Source: Echinarachnius parma
Lineage: Eukaryota; Echinodermata; Echinoidea; Clypeasteroida; Echinarachniidae
DNA length: 64,000 nucleotides
Direction of reading: 5' to 3'
Assembly (NCBI GenBank): GCA_037951105.1
Contig: JBAMJV010008256.1
Coordinates: 124,001-188,000 of the forward strand
Shown here: piece by piece, positions 1-10,055 of the stretch
How positions within the stretch are numbered: position 1 is the first letter of the stretch
Layout of the letters: each line of letters opens with the position of its first letter
The notes under the pieces: generated by a model
Told to the model about the DNA's origin: nothing
Seen by the model: only the letters and a program-made list of their open reading frames with translations
Database searches by the model: none
Made by a program: the position numbers and the translations under genes

Positions 1-2039
1 GGCACCCCACATTTAATTAAAGACATGGGAGAAGTTGAACCATTATGATGCACGAACTGACGACGGTCACTCAAATAATCATGAAACCAATTCAATTGAG
101 TTCCTCGAACACCATCATTTTCTAACTTGCCTAAGAGTATATTATGATTTATTGTATCAAATGCTTTAGCAAAATCAACAAAGACACCTACAGTAACTCG
201 ACCTTCATCTTGAAAACTGAATTAACTGATTTATTAAACTAATCAACGATAACTTTGTACTATGCTTTTCCCTAAATCCATACTAATGTTTAACAATAAA
301 TCATATTTTCCCAAAAATTTACCTATACGAATATTCACTAACTTCTCAAATTTTTTACTTAAAATAGGCAAGACCGATATAGGCCTATAATTACCTGGGT
401 CAATTCTTGTACCTTTCTTATACACCGGACTAACTCTGGCTATCTTCATAGAACGTGGGAAGACACCCAGTTGAAACGACATATTAAAAATATATGAGAG
501 TGGCTGTGACACATAATACACACCTTCTTTCAATAGATTAACAGGGATATTATCACTACCACAGGACTTTTTCATATCGCAATTCAAAATTACATTTTCC
601 ACCTCAGCATGAGTAATTAGTGACCAATAAAAATAATGTCTAAGAGGTTCATCTAAGTAATCCTTATAACTATGTTCACAATGCAACTCATCAATCTTTT
701 CTGCCAACCGTGGCCCAACCGACACAAAGAAATCATTAAAAATATCGACTATTTCCTGGGGCTCTTTATAATCCTGAAGTGTGCCGTCTACTTCAACTTG
801 CAAGTTATCAACTACTTTCCTAGTCTGATCCTGTTTACCAAGCAATTCATTAACAGTTTTCCACGTTTTACTCGAATTACCCTCATACTTTTTAAACATA
901 TGACCATAATATAACTTCTTTGCATTCCTTAGAACAGATGTTAACAAATTCCTATACCTCTTATACTTAGTATAAGCATTATCATTGAATTTTGATTCTA
1001 AAACCTTAGAGTAAAGTTTGTGTTTGCGTTTTATACATTTCATTATCGACTTTGTAATCCAAGGTTTACTCACATTCTTTTTATTTTTCCTATCCACAAA
1101 TGGAGCATGTTCATCACACACATTTCCAAATACTTTTAAAAACCTTTCATATGCACTATCCACGTCTCTACAATTATATACTTCTTGCCAGGATGTACCT
1201 GCAAGGTCAACAATAAACTTAGCCTTATCAAAATTTCGATAATCTCGTACTTTTACTGAACATCCTAACACTTTCCTACAGCTCAAATTTTCAAAGAAAG
1301 CACATATAGGGAAATGATCTGATAGATCTGTTAATAAAATACCTGCATAATTATTACCAGCACTATAATTTGTATAAATGTGATCTATCAAAGTTTCTGT
1401 AAACTCAGTTTTCCGAGTTGAATACACAATAATCTGTTCTAAACCAAAGCATTGTAATCTTGTCACAAATTCGTCAACTACATTGTGAGATATATTAAGC
1501 AAATCAATATTAAAGTCACCCATTAAAACACAATTACGTCTATCCAGCTTTAATTTATATAATGTATCAACCAAACTTTCTTGAAATTCTTTCAAGTCTG
1601 TGTTAGGTTTCCTATAAATTATGCCTACAACAACAATTTTGTCATCCACAGAAAGATTAATCCACATAGACTCGGCATGGCGCACATTCATTTCAACTAT
1701 CTCATATATTAACTCAGACTTAATATATGCAGCAACGCCTCCTCCTCTGCCAACTACACGACTTTTATACTCAAAATTATAACCATTTATTCCAAATCTA
1801 GCATCCTCATGTAGTTGCCAAATTTCTGAAAGGCCAATAATACTAAATTTATGCTTCAGCACAAAATCATAAAAAAAATTAAAATTATCAAAATGTTTAC
1901 TTAGGGATCGAATATTAATATGCGAAAAACTTAACGATTTTTTGGGAAAATCATTAAATATAGAATTGAATTCATCTGGACTGAGACTAAAAGACTGGCA
2001 TGATGATAATACAGACTCTGTATTATCAAACATGATCAT
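1..2039 (-). pseudogene. Retrotransposon ORF2: endonuclease-reverse transcriptase, frameshifted and truncated
   Basis: The open frame 2039-243 (598 aa) begins with an apurinic-like endonuclease domain: INIRSL near residue 42, the catalytic-site GLSEIW, then MGDFNIDL and the LSDH motif. The RT domain follows, with KSCGSDNIP, a VSPVYKKG block and NYRPISVLPILSKKFEK. The frame closes at 243 in a divergent segment. RT homology resumes in another frame around 1-200, where VDFAKAFDTINH and the GVP that normally precedes QG can be read at the very edge. At least one frameshift therefore lies near 195-290. The YADD catalytic box is outside the window. It would nick target DNA and prime reverse transcription if intact. 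Confidence 0.85.
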
Positions 2040-2072
2040 GAAGTTTTTTCTGCATTGTATTGTTTGCGAGTT

Positions 2073-2975
2073 TTAATTAATTTTGTCAAGGTCAGCCTCA
2101 GAATTGATGACGATGGCCAGTGTTTCGGTAGACTTCTTCACAAGGACCTTGCCGTTCGAGGTCCACAGGAACCTATACCCCTTCTCCTTCCTCGTCCTGT
2201 TGGCCTTGTACAAGAGATCTTTTGTGGCGGCAAGCAAGTTCTCCTTTACGAAGATGTTGCCATCTCCCCTCAGGCCAAGACCGAGTTGGTTCACTTTTAC
2301 CTCTTTGAGGAGCTTGCGCTGGGCGAAAACCTTGTCCCTCACCCTGCGAGTGACAACGCGGACAATGATGGGGCGAGGCTGGGTCCTTGGTTGCCGTTGA
2401 TGGACCTGCCGGATGTGGTCTGGCTGGCCCAGTCGATGGGCGACATCGATGTCGCTGACGTCAATGTCCCTCTCCACCTGCTTCAAGACTTGGAGGGCCA
2501 CTGCCCCGACATCCTCCTGCTGGGTTTCAGGGATGCCAGCGATCTCGATGTTCTGCCGGCGCCCATACGCTTCTAAATTGTTCACCTGCGTCTCGAGTGC
2601 TGACACTCTGCTCTTCAGCTCTCCATTGTCTTTTCTCAGCGAAACGTTAGCAGTGTGGAGCTCCTCCACCCTTTTCGTCAGTTCATCAAACTTCGCGCTG
2701 AGGAAGGAGATTGATCCCACAACCTGCACTTGACCACTTCGCACATCTGTCAAGTCTCCCCCCATCACAGTCAGTTTATTCATTATGTCGCCAAGAGAGG
2801 GCAGTGTGCCAAGAGGTAATGAGCTGCTGGGTCCTGCAGATGACCTTGTAACATGTGCATGTGCATTGTTAGGGGCAGACCCTTCATCAGTTTTTGCATT
2901 GCAGTTTATACAAAGCACTTCACCCTCCTCATTCATACGGACTCCCTTCTTAGCAGGACACTGAGAACACTTCAT
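2073..2975 (-). CDS. Retrotransposon ORF1 protein (zinc ribbon, coiled coil, L1-ORF1-like)
   Basis: This is a 300-residue protein starting at an ATG. Cysteines 3, 6, 22 and 25 form a C-x2-C...C-x2-C zinc-ribbon-like pair. Residues of about 85-140 are a leucine-rich heptad coiled coil (FDELTKRVEELH and on), followed directly by NLEAYGRRQNIEIAGIP. That is the signature start of the RNA-binding half seen in L1-type ORF1 proteins, and a basic C-terminal region follows. Known relatives trimerise and bind the element RNA as a chaperone. It lies 33 bp upstream of ORF2, as in two-ORF retrotransposons. This frame is uninterrupted although its ORF2 is broken. GC content is clearly higher than in the surrounding DNA. 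Confidence 0.8.
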   Translation of the reverse strand: MKCSQCPAKKGVRMNEEGEVLCINCNAKTDEGSAPNNAHAHVTRSSAGPSSSLPLGTLPSLGDIMNKLTVMGGDLTDVRSGQVQVVGSISFLSAKFDELTKRVEELHTANVSLRKDNGELKSRVSALETQVNNLEAYGRRQNIEIAGIPETQQEDVGAVALQVLKQVERDIDVSDIDVAHRLGQPDHIRQVHQRQPRTQPRPIIVRVVTRRVRDKVFAQRKLLKEVKVNQLGLGLRGDGNIFVKENLLAATKDLLYKANRTRKEKGYRFLWTSNGKVLVKKSTETLAIVINSEADLDKIN

Positions 2976-4070
2976 GATAGTTGGTCACAGTTATAGTCAA
3001 AATTAAGAGAAAGCTGTAAAACTTGCCTGAGCACCTGCTACACAATAACACAAATATATACAGATGGGACTGAAGCTGGAGGTGTGGTTGCTCAGAGATA
3101 AGAACATGAACTCAGACCAGTTCAATAAACACAAAGTCACTGTAAAAAGTTGTCAGTATAGCTCGACAGGATCCTGGTTTAGCAGAAACTTAAATAAATT
3201 AAACAAAGCAGCAACACATTTCAGGAGAAAAATCAATTAACTTTGCTGTGCAATAGACTGCAGCATAACATGTGGCTCCATAGCTGGAATATAATTACTA
3301 GTTTCCTCCTGTAGAACAACAGAGGGTTCTTACCTCTACAGGAAAGCTGATTCCTTTATCATAGATCTCGAACAGTTGCATAAAATTTACCCTTTTAACT
3401 TAAGGATTTCTTCGAAAAAATTAGTGTGGTATATCGATAAACGCACATAATCAAAACTATGCACCTGAATCAAATCCAGGATTTCACTATACCGTTAAGT
3501 CCGTTATGTTCCCGTAACATTACCAAGTAATATGCATGTATCATACATTACTAGTAAGGGTGTGATAATAAGAAGGATATAATTATGTTTAGCCCTCACA
3601 AACAATTGGGATGTATGTTAGTACATATCTTTCTGATAAAGATATTATTGTAAATAAATCTACTCAATATTTCTAACCAAATTATTACAGTTTTGTGATA
3701 TATAACCACATAATTATATTTAAAATATTAGCATTTGTAAGAAATGAAATTGTGTTGAAAATAGCTATCATTTTATTTTTGTTTTGTGCATTCTCTAAAT
3801 CATTCTTGGAGAAAATTAGTCAGTTTTGTTTAAACATTACACAAGAAAATAAGGAAAACGTAAGCCAAAATATGTACATAAATTCAAGATTCTATATTTT
3901 TTAGGGAAAGCAATACGTATTTTAAAGACATTCGAAGTGTTCTTGAAGGAATTAACTGGAGAAATAAGTAAGACAATTTGGAGAGGAAAATAAAACGACG
4001 GCATAATCGAAGCAAAGACACGTTGAATGTAAACATAATTATATTTGATTAAAAGAAGGCAAAGAAAATG
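2976..4070. other. Gene-free stretch: retrotransposon 5' flank
   Basis: No supported gene. The first few hundred bases are probably the 5' untranslated part of the retrotransposon; the boundary could not be placed. The rest is AT-rich DNA with only short chance frames. Confidence 0.5.
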
Positions 4071-4143
4071 GGATTGCAACGGGATTCGAACCCGAGACCT
4101 CCGGATTGCTAGACCGGTGCTCTACCGACTGAGCTATAGAATG
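4071..4143 (-). tRNA. tRNA-like sequence, nominal anticodon AGC (Ala), degenerate
   Basis: On the - strand a 73-base cloverleaf can be drawn. The D arm is intact (GCTC...GAGC), the T loop is TTCGAAT, and the anticodon loop CTAGCAA gives anticodon AGC. Both internal Pol III boxes match consensus (TAGCTCAGTCGG; GGTTCGAATCC). However, the acceptor stem has two mismatches out of seven, the anticodon and T stems each have a T-T mismatch, and the G3-U70 alanine identity pair is absent. I read it as a decayed tRNA or the head of a tRNA-derived SINE. Related remnants lie at 9552-9622 and 22676-22735. Confidence 0.5.
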
Positions 4144-4248
4144 ATCGAATCCTGAGATTATTATTCGAAATCAGCAATTGTTAGTTTATTCTTACTTTGA
4201 CATTCTCTCTACTTGTACCTATTCAGTTTATGTGAACTGTGTTATCCT

Positions 4249-4810
4249 TAAAGGGATAGTTGAGTTCTGGTAAGGAGAGTACAGTTTTGGTGAAACGGAA
4301 TTTTAGTAACCAAAACCTGCATCATTACATTACAAACTAATAGTTATAACTAGAAAGGAACACAAAATTATAAATGACGTAGTAAAGATCATGTTATCAT
4401 TCAAAAAGAGCCGTTAAAATGTAAGAGGGCGCTCTCTAAACACTCATCGGTTTCAACCATTTTGAATAAGATATTGTGCATGTGATGTGTTGGTCAAATA
4501 GTGATTAGATAGAGAAATAACCAACAACTATTTAAATACCTATTTTGTAACTTTTTGAAAAGAGGAAGCATTTTTTTGAATTTTTAACGGCTGGTTCAAA
4601 ATGCTCTAATAAACCCGGGGCCCCAGCTTTATTACAAATTGTTATATTTATGGATATTTCAGCCGTCTCTGAACCGATTTTGATCAAACAAAGATGATTT
4701 TATTATTTAAATATTATGCTCTTTCAAATTTTACACTCAGTTTTTCATTACCTCACAAAAAAAATAAGTAGTCTAGCGCCCTCTCTTCCAAAACTCAACT
4801 ATCCCTTTAA
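4249..4810. mobile_element. MITE, AAAGGGATAGTTGAGT family, copy A
   Basis: About 560 bp bounded by inverted termini: TAAAGGGATAGTTGAGTT at the left and AACTCAACTATCCCTTTAA at the right. The interior is AT-rich and non-coding, with GCGCCCTCT-type subterminal blocks and a near-identical inverted relative at 32780-33319. It fits a non-autonomous DNA transposon; no transposase is present. Confidence 0.75.
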
Positions 4811-5350
4811 AGGGGTAGTTTAGTTTTGGTAGAGAGGGCGCTGCACATCACAATTTTTTTGTGAGGTAATGAAAAACTGAATGTCGAATTTGAGAGAACA
4901 TGCAATTTTAATGGCAGAATAAACTTTATTTGGTCAAAATCGACCCAGAAACGGCTGAAATATCAATAAATATATCTGATCTTATAATTATTTGGGGCCC
5001 AAATAATTAGATGATTTTTAGAACAAAAAATTAAAATGCTTGCACTTTTTCAAACATTTTCAAAAGCGTTTTTTAAATAGTTGTTGATGATCTCGCTATT
5101 TAATCATTATATCAATAAAACATCACATGCATAATTTTGTATGAAAAATGGTTGAAACCAATGCCTTTTAAAAAAGCGCCCTCTTGTGTTTGAATAGCTC
5201 TTTTTGAATGATAACAGGCTTTTTACTTAGTCGTTTGTAATTTTGTATACCTTTCGAGCATGGTGGAGTTATAACTATTATTTTATAATGTTGCTGTGCA
5301 GGTTTTAGCTACTTAAGTTCAACCTTACCAAAACTAAACTACCCATTTAA
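4808..5350. mobile_element. MITE of the same family, copy B, abutting copy A
   Basis: Begins where copy A ends (shared TTTAA) with AAAGGGGTAGTTTAGTTTTG and finishes at AAACTAAACTACCCATTTAA. The interior resembles copy A but is diverged (AGAGGGCGCT, GTGAGGTAATGAAAAACTGA). The two copies lie head to head with no spacer. Confidence 0.7.
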
Positions 5351-5383
5351 TACATTGTTGATGTGTAAATGATGTTCGGTAGC

Positions 5384-5769
5384 TTAAAGGGACTTAGTAA
5401 CATTGTCCAAATCCTCAAAATAAAATTTTAATTCTAGCGGTTCCCTTATACCTTGTTGTATTCGTATTAACAATAAAATCATGGGACAGGTTTCGGTTTT
5501 TCAAATTTCCCTTTCGTTACAAAGATATGTATGATTGAAGTATTCAGATAAGAAAAACTCCGGGCGAGTTTTTCTTCCGTGTACAAAGTGAGTGCAGTGA
5601 GTTACTGAATATCACTTTGCATTTTCGCTCATTACTTGGCCATACAATGTCCATTTGACTTGAATTTTTCACACAATACTCTGTGGACATATGAGATAAC
5701 AACAATATACATTGCATCAACCATTCGTCACTTTTTGCACATGTCAACAAAGTTACTAGATCCCTTTAA
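5384..5769. mobile_element. MITE, TTAAAGGGACTTAGTAAC family
   Basis: A 386-bp element with inverted ends TTAAAGGGACTTAGTAAC (5384) and GTTACTAGATCCCTTTAA (5769). The interior is non-coding. A related copy lies at 24401-24787, and a diverged segment occurs in every spacer of the 2462-bp array (about 52640-52915). Confidence 0.7.
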
Positions 5770-6924
5770 TATGATTTGTACGGGAATCAAAATAAAAACA
5801 AAAGGAAAAAAGTCTAGCCTATGAACATAATCGTAAAAGAAGAGAACAACAACTCGTTATTGTTTGTAAATATTATTATTGCGATAAGAAGGTAACATTC
5901 ATTTTGAATAACTGTGTATGAAAGAGGTAAAGATTAACATAGATATGTTCAGCTTATGGATGAACATATTCACATGTTTGTTTTTACTGCACGAATTCAA
6001 TCATCATATCGAAGAAACTACGGTACCATCGTAGAATGTTGTTTTTCCTACCTTTTTTATTGTATGCTATGCCTTGTGTGTTTGTTTCTGTATGAATGTG
6101 TATTTTGCAATTGTAGATGTGCAGAAGCAAGACTGAGGGCAGAACAAACAAATTTTTGGAAGTATTTGGTCACGCCTTATAATGAAATTCGCTCAAAGTG
6201 TAATTAATGCGAATGTCATTTACAGGCGTGACAAAATATTTGAAATAGTTATTATGGTTATGTTTTGATATAATTTATTTGGTTCCTGACATTTTTGGCC
6301 TCCATGAATTCAAAACGAACTTTCGAAAGTGCAATAAATCTGTTATGTAATTGGTCGTCAAAGGAGACATAAACCCTTATCAACGCAACGTTTTCCATGA
6401 TCCTTATACTTATGAAGCAACATGTTATAATATGACAATACAAAGACACAATTAAAATGAAACCAAATAAATTCCCGTCTTTCACATTATTATAGAATAT
6501 AAACATAAAAGTACAAACTAAAAGAGAAATAGGTTCAAAAAGCCATATCAAGTTTAATAATAAAATATATGATATTTATAGGGCATTAAATGAAGCAGTA
6601 TCAACCACTTGATTATAATGATTGTTGGGGTACGAAAAAATAGCCAATAAATCCAGGACGTATAGACATTGAGAATCGTCGACCATACAATTGATACCTT
6701 GGCAAACATAAATCATTGTCTACAAGATACGAAAATCCAGACCATAAATCTTGGACAAGTATACAGTTTTGCTATCCGTTACCTCATTCAATATACTTCA
6801 ACTAGACTTATATGAAGTAGACTAAACGTAATTTTCTTTATTTCACGACATTAACCAGACTGGTTCGAATCCATAGCGGATACATTTCAAACAATTTTTT
6901 GCTAAATTCAATAAACTGACAAAC
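5770..6924. other. Gene-free stretch upstream of G1
   Basis: AT-rich spacer with no supported gene. A tract rich in TGT/TGTG near 6050-6120 vaguely resembles the segment repeated upstream of G4, G5 and G6 (about 29880, 35990, 41210), so part of it may be decayed duplicated upstream sequence. No promoter element could be assigned. Confidence 0.4.
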
Positions 6925-9028
6925 ATGATGATAATGAGGTATGTTTTGTTGGCAGCATTGTTACTGCTTCTTTTCGGTCATCCATGTTTCTCACTGTCAG
7001 TTCAGTGTGATAGGAATCGTGAACTAGAGACCAATGGGACGGCTGTCAGTGTACAGTGTATTGTGGATCAATACTTGACCGATTATAGCACATTCGTATT
7101 GAAACGACCCGATGGTACAGGGATTGGATATTGCGTTTTCATGAGCTGCAATACAAGTAACTGCAATTCGTGGTGTTCCAATAGAATCGATAACACAAAC
7201 CGTTTCACAATTGAATTATGTGGATTCTTGTGTCTTTCCTTCGATATCAAAGGTCCACTGATTGAAACGGATACAGGTGAATATTACATTTCTGTAGAGC
7301 AATATCCTAAACTCCCTGCGTGGAACCTCACATATGCCACAGCTAGTAATGTAACTGACAAAACCATTACTAACGAATCTGATATCCGCTCTGTAACCTC
7401 GTGGACATCCACAGCCAGGGTTTCAAGCGGCGTCTTTGATCCCCATCCCGGAGCTACACAACAATGGGGTGACGAAAAGCTCTCCACTGTTTCTTTGACG
7501 TCAATAACTACCGATTCGTCTAAATTATCACAACAAACAATGCAGAGCCATACATCAGACGGGAGTGAAGGTAGACACACATATTATACATTAACGGCAG
7601 GCAAGGTAGTTTACATTGTAATTATCGTGACACTATCCGTGGCACTTTTTTGCAGCATCGGAGCAGCACTTTATCTTCTAGCGCGTAAACACACACAAAG
7701 GGAATCCCCGAATCGTGATGACCAGAACCTAGCTGTTGCCCTGACTCGAACCAACACAAGTGAGGCGATAGACATGGCTTCCATGACACCCCAGCTTTCG
7801 TTACAATATCCCAGTGCCGATAACAGTGCAAATGAGCCAGAATCATTTGTGTCACGGTCGATTCATCATACGGGACCAGAGTTGCCTCCAAGGACCTTCC
7901 CTGGTGCTCCTAGTAAGAATCCATCCCCGGATGACTGCGTGCCATACGAAGAGAGTGGGACCTTCTTGAGAACGACGGCCTCTACCCGTGAAAATCGCCT
8001 CGACATTGGCCAGACTAATGTTAGTGGGACTGCGTCGTCAATCGATATTGCGACACTTGGTGCTGTTGGTGGAGGCGTAGATTTGGAGAACATGTACTGC
8101 ACGGTAAATGATTGCAAACAGAACGAAAACGCCGGTTTAATGGCTAGTGGTCATACCATACCGACTCTGACAAGCAATAATATGTCGGTAGAGTGCAACA
8201 CTGCTGATGATGAAATGTTGTGCATGTTGTATGCCAAACCAGAGAGGAGAAGCAGTGTGCAGCGCCAGAAGTCCTGTGATAACTTTCCCCTGAACGTTTC
8301 CGAGGAAATGGATGATTCTGACTATGACATTCTGAAACCCAATGTTGTTAAAGATACAAGTTGCATATTGACTTGGCCAATAGTTGGTCAGCAATATTTT
8401 CTCCACCTTGCATGTTATAAAATAGCGTGAAACTGTATTCTACGGTCAAAATGCAGCTTTGTATCGCAACAAAGTGTGTTGACCTATGCGTAAATAACTA
8501 ATGATAAGTCACAATAACTACTTTAACGCTATGCTAGGAAAAATTACTCGTTTGTTGATCGGCTTTTGGCTTTCTTGTCCTGCGATGTCTGGTGGGAACC
8601 AAACTGCAGCTCTTATTGCAAACGGATACGACTATACCGCAAACACGCCAGGGATTTCAGACGTCCGCGCCCGTTCTACACTTAGCAATGAGCACGACAC
8701 TGACAACTCGCTTCTTGCTGCATCAGATCCTGGAGAGAATAGCGATGCGATGTCAGCAGGGACTGCGAACAGTCACCTCCCTTGCTATCCGGGTACCATT
8801 CCTCATCAAATAGGTGACTCCGGCAATCGCGCTGCTCTCGGCCATTCTACATGGATGCCAGCAGCGACTGGTGATGATGAGCGAGGGAGGGTTGATCTAG
8901 CAGCAAGCGGTACAGCCATGATAGTGGTTCCGGATCCCGTGGGCAGAGATCCCGGCCAACTTTACCTGGATGAGTTCTTTGACTCGTCTGACTATGCGCT
9001 TCTGAGACCGCGCATGGATCAGGAATAG
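6925..9028 (+). CDS. G1: Ig-like eight-cysteine receptor with long tyrosine-motif tail
   Basis: Unrecognised type I membrane protein, modelled as two exons, 6925-8386 and 8610-9028 (626 aa), joined by a 223-bp phase-1 intron (G|GTCAGC...CTGCAG|CT). Seen in the sequence: signal peptide 1-23; ectodomain 24-136 with cysteines at 28, 45, 70, 75, 80, 84, 99 and 103 and DTGEYY at 116-121, like the end of an Ig V-type domain; Ser/Thr-rich stalk about 138-222; membrane span about 228-252, then RK-rich stop-transfer; tail with ELPPR (319-323), Y391 in YCTV, Y436 in LYAKP and Y467 in SDYDIL. The last exon ends in YLDEFFDSSDYALL. SDYxxL fits the ITIM consensus and a YxxL sorting signal. The start is the first ATG of ATG ATG ATA ATG, directly before the hydrophobic signal. 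An immune-type or recognition receptor is inferred from architecture only. Confidence 0.75.
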
Positions 9029-10036
9029 CCTGATATGTTTGCCCCGTAATCAACCGTGAATGCATTGATACATAATGTGAAAGTATATGAAAATTTCCAG
9101 TAATCGCCCGGACATTCAGCCATGTCTTTCCCAGAGCAAAGGCGTTATCATATGAACATGCAGGAACAGGGGACCAGGTTACGAGTTATCAAACAACGGC
9201 TTGATGAAGCCAACCATGTACAAAGCTAATGTTTGGTAATCAGTTAGGACATACTGATACAGTCCATTTCATTTGATACTAGATTGTAAACAAATGAAAA
9301 GTTCAGACGTATTGTTTATTACATGTTTACAAATTGAAGTAGGAATATCAAACGTTTTTGTTTGCACGCTTAGTATACGCTTCGATAAATAATACTTTTA
9401 TCAACAAAATTAAACAAAGACAATCGGCTTAATTCATGAGAACAATAACCTTAAATATCCAGTTTGCTATACCGGTACTTTTACTACACATCCACACAAG
9501 CATTACAAATGTTACTTGAGATGATTCCATTTATCATTTTGAAAGAGCCTTTTGGCTCAGTTGTATAAACCACATATCTTGCCTCCCAGTAGTCTCATGT
9601 TCAATTCCCGCCGAAACCCAGTCATATTTTTTTTATTAATTTTAACTTTTTAATTTTTTTTATTTTGGCATGGTCAGATACCGTCTGTTTGAAGTAGTAA
9701 CATAACAAAATATCAATATACAAACTGTGCATTAGTATATCGCGTATGGCACTGACAAACTTATAATGTTTATAATTATTGTATGCAATAATGTTGAATA
9801 CGTTCAGTCTACTAGTAGGAATGAATAGTTATTATGCCAATTTCAATAAATACTAAACTAATCGTGGTATGATTTTGTCAATTTAGAGAGTCCCTATCCA
9901 GTGGAATAAATCAGAGGTAAGTTGCTATTATGGAAAGCATACCGTTTCATTTGATATGGTCCACCCTGTATACATTGAACTTTATGAACTTAGACTTAGA
10001 CTTATCAAATTACGATTGACATTTAAGTTATGTTGC
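9029..10036. other. 3' flank of G1
   Basis: No gene. The sequence is homologous along its length to the 3' flank of G2 (about 22140-22920): shared blocks include the post-stop region near 9100-9230 and TAATTATTGTATGCAATA near 9770. The duplicated unit therefore includes the flanks. It contains one tRNA-like remnant. Confidence 0.55.
9552..9622 (+). tRNA. tRNA-derived remnant
   Basis: TGGCTCAGTTGTATAAACC and, further on, TGTTCAATTCCCG resemble decayed A and B boxes at tRNA-like spacing. Stems do not pair well and no anticodon can be called. Aligned with the tRNA-like sequence at 4071-4143, it looks like a decayed relative on the opposite strand. Confidence 0.3.
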
Positions 10037-10055
10037 AAATAGCACATGCAGTAGA

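Larger units (their letters stand above)
1..2975 (-). mobile_element. CR1/L2-like non-LTR retrotransposon, cut by window edge
   Basis: Two consecutive reading frames on the - strand form a typical two-ORF non-LTR element: an ORF1 protein (2975-2073), then 33 bp later an endonuclease-reverse transcriptase (2039 to the window edge). The RT runs off the left end before its YADD box, so the 3' end is not visible. The exact 5' boundary upstream of 2975 was not found. The RT motif order and an ORF1 with zinc-ribbon cysteines, coiled coil and an L1-ORF1-like C-terminal half fit the Jockey/CR1/L2 group; the clade is not resolved. The RT frame is broken, so this copy is probably dead. Confidence 0.85.

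Noticed and set aside
4071-4143. Functional tRNA-Ala
   Set aside because: Acceptor stem mismatches, T-T mismatches in two stems, and no G3-U70 pair.
5956-6207. 83-codon frame upstream of G1 with a hydrophobic segment
   Set aside because: It overlaps TGT-rich spacer DNA resembling duplicated upstream blocks that are not open in the other copies.
7284-8406. Opposite-strand open frames inside receptor genes (for example 7284-7580 and 7866-8117)
   Set aside because: No recognisable domains; they are shadows of the conserved sense frame.
8501-8609. Tail blocks as separate genes starting at ATGs such as MSGGNQ in G1 or MAGGIQ in G3
   Set aside because: These ATGs lie in the intron upstream of a conserved acceptor; not all copies have them, and stops lie just upstream in G3, G4 and G6. 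A spliced second exon explains all copies.
8300-9028. ITAM in the tail
   Set aside because: An ITAM needs two YxxL/I units about 6-12 residues apart. Here LYAKP is not YxxL/I, and SDYxxL and the terminal SDYxLL are more than 100 residues apart.
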